The translations under genes were made by a program, and so were the position numbers. From NCBI GenBank assembly GCA_947632685.1, contig CANRQD010000030.1, forward strand, positions 1 to 12,445: DNA of 12,445 nt. The letters are read 5' to 3'. The notes below the pieces were generated by a model that searched no databases, was not told where the DNA came from, and was given only the letters and a program-made list of their open reading frames with translations. Shown here piece by piece: positions 6,068-12,445 of the stretch; the first letter of the stretch is position 1; every line of letters begins with the position of its first letter. This DNA comes from an uncultured Bacilli bacterium. Its GTDB lineage: Bacteria > Bacillota_I > Bacilli_A > RF39 > UBA660.

Positions 6068-7802
6068 TAGTAAATACCCCCAATCTACTAGGAGATTTTC
6101 TAGATTGTAGCGTTTGATAGATTTCGTTTTCTTTTATAAGCCTATCATGAGTTCCCATATCTACAATTTTTCCTTTATCCATAACAACAATTAAATCTGC
6201 AAGTTTCATTAATTCTGGCTTTTTAGTAATCATTACAATAGTATGATTTTTCTTTATATTCTTAATTAATTTAGGAACTAACTTGGCAGTATCAGGATCA
6301 AGTGAGGTTGTAATGTCATCTAAAAGCATAACTTCACAATCTGTTAGAATTGTTCTTGCAATAGATATCATTTGTTTTTGTCCACCTGAAATATTACTAC
6401 CATTTTCCCTTAAAATAGTATTATAACCATTAGGAAGTGATTGTATAAAATCATGAATACCAGCTGTTTTACAAGCTTCTATTTGATGCTTAATATCAGT
6501 ATCAACAAAATTTAAGTTTTTTCTAATACTCATATTAAATATAAAAGGTCTTTGAGTAACTACACCGACATTTTTTGTATATGCTTCTTTAGAAAAATCA
6601 TATATATTAGTATTATCCAATGTTATTTTACCTTTAGTAGGCTTATTCAATCTAAGTATTAAATTAAATAATGACGTTTTGCCACAACCAGCTTCTCCTA
6701 CTATAGCAACTACTTTATTATGATCAATCTTTAAATTAATATTTTTTAATATTTTATTATTATTAATTTCTAAAGAAACATTTTTAAACTCTAATGCTCC
6801 ATAAATATCATCTATATCAACATCACCAAACACATAATTATTAGAATTATAATTTAATATGGTATTAACCCTAGAAACGGCAGTATTAGTTTCTCTTATT
6901 GATGTTGTTGCAGTAATTATATCTTCTATATAACTATCTAATTTTTCATGATAAGAAATAATTAATACTAAAATATTTAATCCAAAATAACTTTTTGATA
7001 CTAAAAAGATTAATATACTATATAAAATCACTCTAAATACATACATAAATATTTTTAAATCATTATCTCTAATTACTATATAATGTCTTTTTATAGTATA
7101 CTCTTTAGTAAATTTTTTTTGAATTGTATTAAGTTTATCTTTAAGTTTAGAAAGCATATTAAATGTTTTTATTTCTTGTAAGCCTAAAGCTATTTGTGTA
7201 AGTAAATTACTATATTTATCATCTTGTATAACTACTTTATTATGATGAATATTAACTTTTCGATCACAGTTATTTTTAATAGTTACATATATAATTATGT
7301 ATAAAATAAATAATAATGAAACTCCTACATTATAAAAACAGATAATCGCAATAACCATAATTAGTTGTACTAACCCTATTATTAATTCTGAAATACAATC
7401 ATTCATATCTCCAATATTTATAATATCAGAATCTATAGAATTCATTATTCTACCTTTACTAATAACTCTAGTAAAATTATTATCTACAGATATTAATTTA
7501 TTTAAAACTTTAGTAGTTAATTTATCATAACAATAATTAACATTATATCCATATATTCTATAATTAATATATAATGATAAATAATATAATAAATAAATAG
7601 TTGAAAATACACCCAAAAATATATATGTCATTTTATCATTTCCAAGTGTTAAATATTTAATTATTTCTGATGCCATTAAAGGTAATAATATTTCAAAGAA
7701 TTTATAGAAAAATGCAGATAAAAGATTTATAAATACATATATTTTTTTTATTTCTACTAATTTCAAATATTCTTTTAAAAAGTTGTAATATTCTTTTATC
7801 AT
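6060..7802 (-). CDS. ABC exporter half-transporter, degenerate NBD with intact signature
   Basis: This 580-residue half-exporter is the first gene of the pair. Membrane segments lie near 20-45, 60-82, 140-160, 162-176, 250-268 and 272-286. The ATPase domain has an intact Walker A (GEAGCGKTS, 369-377), Q417 and an intact signature (ISGGQKQ, 471-477). The A-loop aromatic is replaced by Ile346, the catalytic Glu by D496 (LLDDITTS) and the switch His by K527 (ITKKP). It is closely similar to the next gene (for example FGDVDIDDI, the PFIF-MSIR-NL stretch and SLPNGYNT), so the pair looks like a tandem duplication with divided roles. The ribosome-binding site is weak (GTGGTG). The last ~15 residues after the family's usual end overlap the next start by 8 bp. 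The substrate is unknown. Confidence 0.93.
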   Translation of the reverse strand: MIKEYYNFLKEYLKLVEIKKIYVFINLLSAFFYKFFEILLPLMASEIIKYLTLGNDKMTYIFLGVFSTIYLLYYLSLYINYRIYGYNVNYCYDKLTTKVLNKLISVDNNFTRVISKGRIMNSIDSDIINIGDMNDCISELIIGLVQLIMVIAIICFYNVGVSLLFILYIIIYVTIKNNCDRKVNIHHNKVVIQDDKYSNLLTQIALGLQEIKTFNMLSKLKDKLNTIQKKFTKEYTIKRHYIVIRDNDLKIFMYVFRVILYSILIFLVSKSYFGLNILVLIISYHEKLDSYIEDIITATTSIRETNTAVSRVNTILNYNSNNYVFGDVDIDDIYGALEFKNVSLEINNNKILKNINLKIDHNKVVAIVGEAGCGKTSLFNLILRLNKPTKGKITLDNTNIYDFSKEAYTKNVGVVTQRPFIFNMSIRKNLNFVDTDIKHQIEACKTAGIHDFIQSLPNGYNTILRENGSNISGGQKQMISIARTILTDCEVMLLDDITTSLDPDTAKLVPKLIKNIKKNHTIVMITKKPELMKLADLIVVMDKGKIVDMGTHDRLIKENEIYQTLQSRKSPSRLGVFTND

Positions 7803-7820
7803 ATAAACACCACACTACTA

Positions 7821-7857
7821 TATAATATATTATAACGTATTTATATTTAAAAAAAAA
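7821..7857 (-). promoter_or_regulatory. Candidate promoter of the ABC exporter pair with AT palindrome
   Basis: TATAAT (minus strand, 7829-7834) lies in the only gap upstream of the pair and would start transcription near 7822, about 20 nt before the ATG. A -35 is poor: a T-rich run stands at the right distance, and it is also the preceding terminator's T tract. A perfect 14-bp palindrome, TATAATATATTATA (7821-7834), contains the -10. At this AT content it may be chance. Confidence 0.4.
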
Positions 7858-7879
7858 TAAATGACTATTTGAGTAGTCA
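7849..7879 (-). terminator. Intrinsic terminator after the Fic gene
   Basis: On the minus strand TGACTA and TAGTCA form a 6-bp stem with a 6-nt loop, followed by TTTA and nine T. It lies 28 bp after the Fic stop. The stem is short. T6 also follows on the plus strand (7881-7886), so it could work both ways, but no plus-strand gene is present. Confidence 0.65.
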
Positions 7880-7907
7880 CTTTTTTACATATATCCTATA
7901 CTTATTA

Positions 7908-9050
7908 TTATTTTATAAATCTATCTATCTTTAAGTATTTAATTTTTCTTTTATCAACATCTACTAAATCTTTATTAATACTAATATTAAAATTATGATA
8001 ATTATTAGTTATATAGCTATTTGTATTATTACCTCTTACAATAATATCTTTAGCAATTAAAGGTTCTATTTTTTCTTCTATTATAGTACTAACTCTTTGA
8101 TGGTTATTAAATCTATTATAAGTTGTTGCTAAATCCTTAGCAGTTAAATTACTATTAGTAGTTAATAAATATTCTATCATTTGTAAATCATTTTTAGTTA
8201 AATCAGTATTAGCCTTTGTTAATATTTGCTCTATGATGCTCTCTTTTTCTAATTCTAGTAAAGTATTTTGTAACATATATTTTAAAAATAATGTTATATC
8301 ATCTGTTTCTCTAGTTATAATTAAATTTTTTTCATAATCAGCTTGAGAAAAAGCAATTGCTCTATTAAAGATAACATATGGATAACTTTTTTGATTTAAT
8401 AAATACCACATAGCTACAGTTCTACTTGTTCTTCCATTTACATCAGGATATGGATGAATATGAACAAAATAAAAGTGTAATATTTGAGATTTTATAAAAC
8501 TATTAATTGCATTATCATTAAGAAATGGACTATTAATATATTCTAAAAAATAATTAACATATTCATCTATTTTTTCTGGTTTTATACCTTCATAATAATT
8601 ATTACTAAGATTACTGCCTCTTAAAATGTAAACTGGTTTTGTTCTATAATAAGTTCCCATACTAGCTTTATCATAATTATTTAAAATACCATCACTTAAT
8701 AGTAAATATAATTCTTTTAAACTCTCTTTATTAATATCTTTATGAGTTAAAATATACTGATAACCATGATATAGATTAATTATTCTTTTCTTCTCTACTG
8801 TAGAAATCATAGATTTATTTTTAATAACTTCATCTATTAAAGTTAAATCATCATTAATACCTTCAATTGTATTATTAGATTTTATTTCTTGTGACATCAT
8901 TGCTCGTTTAGCAAAAGAAAGTGAATAAATACTACTATCATAATCTAAAAATCTTAAAATATCATCTTTATATTTATTCAAATAATTATAATTAACATGT
9001 AGTCTTCTACAATTGTCTAATTTTAAATAAGATAATTCAAAGTTATTCAT
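7908..9050 (-). CDS. Fic family protein, probable AMP-transferase
   Basis: Fic proteins transfer AMP or a related nucleotide from NTPs to hydroxyl side chains of target proteins. This 380-residue protein has the Fic core motif at 199-210, HPYPDVNGRTSR (8421-8456): the catalytic H199, D203, N205, G206, R207 and R210 are in place, but the usual Gly before NGR is V204. An N-terminal SNNTIEGI (58-65) carries the inhibitory Glu E63, giving a self-inhibited (class II) layout; the Ser/Thr four residues before that Glu is Asn59. The region 285-345 (LTAKDLATTYN... then a RVSTII helix) looks like a C-terminal winged helix, common in this group. The start at 9050 has AGGGAG 6 nt upstream. There is no adjacent antitoxin gene, it has its own likely promoter, and it stands between two ABC exporter pairs. 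The target is unknown. Confidence 0.92.
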   Translation of the reverse strand: MNNFELSYLKLDNCRRLHVNYNYLNKYKDDILRFLDYDSSIYSLSFAKRAMMSQEIKSNNTIEGINDDLTLIDEVIKNKSMISTVEKKRIINLYHGYQYILTHKDINKESLKELYLLLSDGILNNYDKASMGTYYRTKPVYILRGSNLSNNYYEGIKPEKIDEYVNYFLEYINSPFLNDNAINSFIKSQILHFYFVHIHPYPDVNGRTSRTVAMWYLLNQKSYPYVIFNRAIAFSQADYEKNLIITRETDDITLFLKYMLQNTLLELEKESIIEQILTKANTDLTKNDLQMIEYLLTTNSNLTAKDLATTYNRFNNHQRVSTIIEEKIEPLIAKDIIVRGNNTNSYITNNYHNFNISINKDLVDVDKRKIKYLKIDRFIK

Positions 9051-9062
9051 AAAACACTCCCT

Positions 9063-9087
9063 AAAAAAAGAAGAAATTATTTCTTCT
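9063..9087 (-). terminator. Intrinsic terminator after the ABC exporter, within the fic leader
   Basis: On the minus strand AGAAGAAA and TTTCTTCT form a perfect 8-bp stem with a 3-nt loop and run into seven T (9063-9069). It lies 30 bp after the stop of the exporter gene ending at 9117. The likely fic promoter is upstream of it, so fic transcripts would begin with this hairpin. Confidence 0.8.
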
Positions 9088-9099
9088 AGAGTAATTATT

Positions 9100-9127
9100 A
9101 TTATAGCACAATATTTTTATAGTTCAA
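9100..9127 (-). promoter_or_regulatory. Likely promoter of the Fic gene (extended -10)
   Basis: An extended -10, TGCTATAAT (9100-9108), lies 16 bp downstream of a partial -35, TTGAAC (9122-9127), which is inside the last codons of the exporter gene. Transcription would begin near 9093, immediately before the terminator hairpin. Confidence 0.65.
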
Positions 9128-11276
9128 ATTGTGAATTATATAAGTCTGCATAGAAGCCATTCTTTTTCATAAGTTCATTATGAGTTCCTGTTTCTATTAT
9201 ATTACCATCTTTCATAACTAAAATTAAATCTGCATTTTTTATAGTAGATAATCTATGAGCAATTATAAATGATGTTCTTCCAATAGTTAATTTATCCATA
9301 GCTTTTTGAACTAATTCTTCTGTTCTTGTATCAACATTAGAAGTTGCCTCATCTAAAATTAAGAATGGTGCATCCTCAATCATTCCACGTGCAATAGTTA
9401 AAAGTTGTTTTTGACCTTGACTTATGGAATCATTATCACTTAATACTGCATCTAATCCACCTGGTAAAGTTTTAACAAAATGATCAACACCAACAGTTTT
9501 TAAAGCTTTCCAAATATCTTCATCACTAACATTTTCTTTATTAAATTTAATATTATCACGTACTGTTCCATCAAATAACCAAGTATCTTGTAATACCATT
9601 ATAAATAACTTATGAATAATATCTCTAGTTAATTCTTTTGTTGATACTCCATCTATTAATATTTCTCCATCTGATATTTCATAGAATTTCATAAGTAAAT
9701 TAACCATAGTTGTTTTTCCTGCACCTGTTGGTCCAACTATAGCAATCTTTTCACCAGATTTTGCTTTAGCATTAAAATCTTTTATAATAACTCTATCACT
9801 ATTATATGAAAATTTAACATTTTTAAATTCTATATTACCTTTTACTTTTTCTTTATTTATTTTACCTTTTAAATTACTTTCATCAGCCATTTCCTTTTCA
9901 TCTAAGAATTCAAATACTCTTTCACTAGCAGCTGCAGTAGATTGTAGCCCTGTCATAGCTTGAGCAATTTGTGATAGTGGATTTGTAAATAATCTTATAT
10001 AAATCATAAATGCTACTATGACTCCGAAAGATATAACATCATTTATAGCAAGTAAAGCACCTACTACACATACTGCAACGTAACCAAAGTTACCAATGAA
10101 TCCCATAACAGGAGGCATTAAACCAGATAAGAATTGACTCTTTTTATTACATGTATATAAATTTTTATTATATTTATTAAATTCTTTTAAAGCATCTTCA
10201 GTTCCATTATACGCTCTTACTATATTATGACCAGAATACACCTCTTCAATATGACCATTTAATTTACCAAGTTCAACTTGTCTTTGATTAAAATATTTTT
10301 GAGATTTACTAAGAATTAAAAACATAAATAAAAATCCAAATAAACTAGAAACTATTGCTGTTAAAGCCATTATCCAATTTGTATAAAACATCATTATAAT
10401 AGATCCCACAAATAAAGTAATACTAGTAACAAGTGAACCTATACTTTGATTCATATTCATAGCAATAGAATCAACATCATTAGTAACTCTTGATAAAATA
10501 TCACCCATTTCATGATTATCAAAATAACGAAGTGGTAATTTATTAATTTTTAAAGTTATATTGCTTCTCAAATTTCTAGCATAATTATTTGATACAGTAC
10601 ATAATAAAAATCCTTGAATATAGTTAAATAAAGCACTACATAAATATAAAACAACAAGTAATAAACCAATAGATTTTACTTTTTTCATATTAATACTAGG
10701 CTCTATAACTTTATAAACAGATTTAGGTAATTTATCAAGTGAAGATAAAATTTTATCAGAATCTTTTTCATCTTTAAAAGATTTTAATATTTTTAAACAT
10801 TTTAATTGATCTTTACCAGTAATTTTAATACCATCTACTTCTATATCATCAAGTAACATAATCATTATATCTTCTGGTATTAAAGACATTATATTTTCTT
10901 TATTTTCTTCACTACTAATCTTAGTCATTGCTTCTTTAAATTGTTGTTTATCCTCATTACTAATTTCATTTGATGTCATTATTTCTGGAATTTTAGTAGC
11001 AATTTTATTTTGATTACTAATATTTGCAGTAATTTTTTTACCTATTTCTTCTAATTTTTCTGTTTTTGGGCTAATACCTTTAGTAATTGTATCTGTTAAA
11101 TCTGATAATTTATTAGGTGCAATTAGTGCTATAATCGCACTAATCATTGCAAGTGATAAAGATATACCAAGTAGTAAATGCCATTTTTTCAAACTACCCA
11201 ATAATCTTTTCATTGAACCTTTAAAATCTTTAGATTTTTCAGCTACACGCCCTCTAGGTCCCATTGGTCTAGGCAT
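9117..11276 (-). CDS. ABC exporter half-transporter with large external domain
   Basis: This 719-residue half-exporter is about 120 longer than usual. The N-terminus (1-30) is Pro/Gly/Arg-rich, then basic. TM1 (about 32-54) is followed by a ~145-residue, charged, helix-rich loop (about 56-200) that should lie outside the cell. TM2-TM6 follow (about 201-222, 280-298, 302-322, 390-410, 415-430). The ATPase domain has A-loop Y491, Walker A GPTGAGKTT (515-523), Q563, catalytic E643 (LILDEATS) and H674 (IIAHRLSTI). The signature is SQGQKQ (619-624), with Gln for the second Gly. This marks it as the catalytic half of a heterodimer whose partner is the preceding gene. AAAGGAGG inside that gene's last codons, 9 nt upstream, fixes the start at 11276, an 8-bp overlap. 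The transport class is probably multidrug or lipid; the substrate is not determined. Confidence 0.94.
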   Translation of the reverse strand: MPRPMGPRGRVAEKSKDFKGSMKRLLGSLKKWHLLLGISLSLAMISAIIALIAPNKLSDLTDTITKGISPKTEKLEEIGKKITANISNQNKIATKIPEIMTSNEISNEDKQQFKEAMTKISSEENKENIMSLIPEDIMIMLLDDIEVDGIKITGKDQLKCLKILKSFKDEKDSDKILSSLDKLPKSVYKVIEPSINMKKVKSIGLLLVVLYLCSALFNYIQGFLLCTVSNNYARNLRSNITLKINKLPLRYFDNHEMGDILSRVTNDVDSIAMNMNQSIGSLVTSITLFVGSIIMMFYTNWIMALTAIVSSLFGFLFMFLILSKSQKYFNQRQVELGKLNGHIEEVYSGHNIVRAYNGTEDALKEFNKYNKNLYTCNKKSQFLSGLMPPVMGFIGNFGYVAVCVVGALLAINDVISFGVIVAFMIYIRLFTNPLSQIAQAMTGLQSTAAASERVFEFLDEKEMADESNLKGKINKEKVKGNIEFKNVKFSYNSDRVIIKDFNAKAKSGEKIAIVGPTGAGKTTMVNLLMKFYEISDGEILIDGVSTKELTRDIIHKLFIMVLQDTWLFDGTVRDNIKFNKENVSDEDIWKALKTVGVDHFVKTLPGGLDAVLSDNDSISQGQKQLLTIARGMIEDAPFLILDEATSNVDTRTEELVQKAMDKLTIGRTSFIIAHRLSTIKNADLILVMKDGNIIETGTHNELMKKNGFYADLYNSQFEL

Positions 11277-12445
11277 TTTCTAACTCCTCCTTTGAAAGTT
11301 GTGATAAAGCAATTTCTTTATATACACTACATTTTTTAAGTAATTCTTTATGTGTTCCAATACCAACACATTCACCTTTATCAAGTACAACTATTTTATC
11401 AGCGTTTATAATAGTTCCTATTCTTTGTGCAACTATCATACTAGTAGCATTTTTAGTATACTTTTTTAATTCTTTTCTTAAAACTAAATCAGTTTTAAAA
11501 TCTAATGCAGAAAAAGAATCATCAAATATATATATTTCAGGATCTCTTGCTATAGCACGAGCAATAGCTAATCTTTGTTTCTGTCCACCGGATATATTAG
11601 TACCACCACGTGCAACCATTGAATCATATGTATCTTCCATATTCTTAACAAATTCTGTTCCTTGAGCAATATCTATTGCTTTTTTTATTTTATCTTTAGT
11701 AATTTCTCCTTTTTCATTTGTACCATAGGCAACATTTTCAGAAACAGTAGCTGTAAACATAAAGGCCTTTTGAGGAACATACCCTAATTTATCATTTAAT
11801 GCCGTTAACTTATAATCTTTTACATTAATACCATCTACTAAAATCTCACCCTCTGTTGCATCATAAAATCTAGGTACTAAATTAATTAAAGTTGATTTAC
11901 CACTACCAGTAGAACCAATAAAAGCAATAGTTTCACCTTTATTAACTTTAAATGAAATATTTTTTAAAATATACTCATCTGCATCAGGATATTTAAATGA
12001 TACATTTTTAAATTCTACTGTTCCAATTTCTTTAGAATTACCATCAAAATTACCATCTGTTATAGATATTTCACAATCTAACACCTCATTAATACGTTTT
12101 GCAGAAATATTTGCACGAGGAATCATCATAAATATCATTGCAAGCATTAAAAATGACATAATTACTTGCATTCCATAACTAGAAAATACTACCATATCAC
12201 TAAATAAATTAATTCTACCTGAAATATTTAAATTTTGTAATAAAAATGTACCTAATAAGTAAATTCCTAATGTTTGAGCATGCATTACTAAATTCATTAC
12301 TGGATTCATAATAGCAAAACATCTTTGATTAAAAAGTTGATTATTTGTAAGATTATTATTAACCTCATCAAATCTATTTTCTTGAAATTTTTCAGCATTG
12401 AAAGCACGTATAACTCTAATACCTGTTAAATTTTCACGAGTAACG
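11269..12445 (-). CDS. ABC exporter half-transporter, 5'-truncated by window edge, degenerate NBD
   Basis: The frame is open to the window edge. Residues upstream of the Met at 12309 read LTGIRVIRAF and other family sequence, so that Met is internal and the true start lies outside. The 391 visible residues cover the end of the membrane domain and a whole ATPase domain. Counting from the first full codon at 12444, these are Walker A GSTGSGKST (177-185), Q225 (YVPQ), intact signature SGGQKQ (285-290), Walker B ending in Asp-Asp (IFDDSFSALD, 308-309) and QR where the switch His should be (Q340). The Glu-to-Asp and His-to-Gln changes are the usual marks of the non-catalytic half of heterodimeric exporters such as TM287/288. 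Its intact signature complements the next gene, which it overlaps by 8 bp. About 200 N-terminal residues are missing from view. Confidence 0.93.
   Translation of the reverse strand, partial: VTRENLTGIRVIRAFNAEKFQENRFDEVNNNLTNNQLFNQRCFAIMNPVMNLVMHAQTLGIYLLGTFLLQNLNISGRINLFSDMVVFSSYGMQVIMSFLMLAMIFMMIPRANISAKRINEVLDCEISITDGNFDGNSKEIGTVEFKNVSFKYPDADEYILKNISFKVNKGETIAFIGSTGSGKSTLINLVPRFYDATEGEILVDGINVKDYKLTALNDKLGYVPQKAFMFTATVSENVAYGTNEKGEITKDKIKKAIDIAQGTEFVKNMEDTYDSMVARGGTNISGGQKQRLAIARAIARDPEIYIFDDSFSALDFKTDLVLRKELKKYTKNATSMIVAQRIGTIINADKIVVLDKGECVGIGTHKELLKKCSVYKEIALSQLSKEELENA
11286..11293 (-). promoter_or_regulatory. Ribosome-binding site of the downstream exporter gene
   Basis: AAAGGAGG (minus strand) is embedded in the final codons of the upstream half-transporter, 9 nt before the ATG at 11276. 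It supports that start and indicates coupled, equal expression of the two halves. Confidence 0.85.

Noticed and set aside
4361..7802. Bacteriocin or lantibiotic export system
   Set aside because: Neither half has an N-terminal C39 peptidase domain, and no precursor peptide or modification gene is adjacent.
7803..9116. Fic as half of a toxin-antitoxin pair
   Set aside because: No small antitoxin-like frame with a ribosome-binding site lies in either flanking gap, and the protein carries its own inhibitory Glu motif.
12307..12309. Met at 12309 as the start of the last exporter gene
   Set aside because: The frame continues upstream to the window edge with clear family sequence (LTGIRVIRAF), so the gene is truncated by the window, not short.
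1..12445. UGA recoding (Mycoplasma-type code), because all eight visible stops are TAA or TAG
   Set aside because: Trp is encoded by TGG throughout and no in-frame TGA occurs. Eight stops without TGA is unremarkable at this AT content.

Overview
The window is very AT-rich, and every gene reads on the minus strand, so transcription runs from high to low coordinates. Strong AGGAGG ribosome-binding sites, a consensus sigma-A promoter, the standard genetic code (every Trp is TGG and no in-frame TGA occurs) and the gene families all point to a low-GC Firmicute (Bacillota). An uncultured gut-type Clostridia or Bacilli lineage is plausible, but I cannot place it further from sequence alone. No stretch longer than about 300 bases lacks a gene; the longest gap is 168 bases (4193-4360).

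Right to left, in transcription order. (1) 12445-9117: a two-gene heterodimeric ABC exporter. The first half-transporter (11269-12445) is cut by the window edge. The second (9117-11276) carries an unusually large external loop. (2) 9050-7908: a Fic-domain protein (probable AMPylase) with its own promoter. That promoter lies upstream of the exporter's terminator hairpin, so the hairpin also falls in the fic leader. (3) 7802-4361: a second, unrelated-looking ABC exporter pair. Its two halves are close paralogues with complementary active-site losses. It ends at a clear intrinsic terminator. (4) 4300-1: a NAD salvage operon, pncA (nicotinamidase), pncB (nicotinate phosphoribosyltransferase), a Nudix hydrolase and nadE (glutamine-dependent NAD synthetase, cut by the window edge).

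The NAD operon converts nicotinamide to nicotinate to NaMN. After a NadD step not encoded here, NadE amidates NaAD to NAD. The Nudix enzyme probably recycles ADP-ribose. A consensus promoter (TTGACA, 17 bp, TATAAT) drives the operon, and a 23-bp palindrome sits over its -10. A perfect copy lies in the leader and a degenerate copy lies before pncB, a typical layout for NAD-responsive repression. The repressor is not encoded in the window.

The most interesting points are the three-copy operator of the NAD operon, the asymmetric exporter pair with Lys in the H-loop and a lost A-loop aromatic, the large external domain of the other exporter, the variant Fic motifs, and the fic promoter followed at once by a terminator hairpin. 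I see no mobile element, CRISPR array, RNA gene or defence island.
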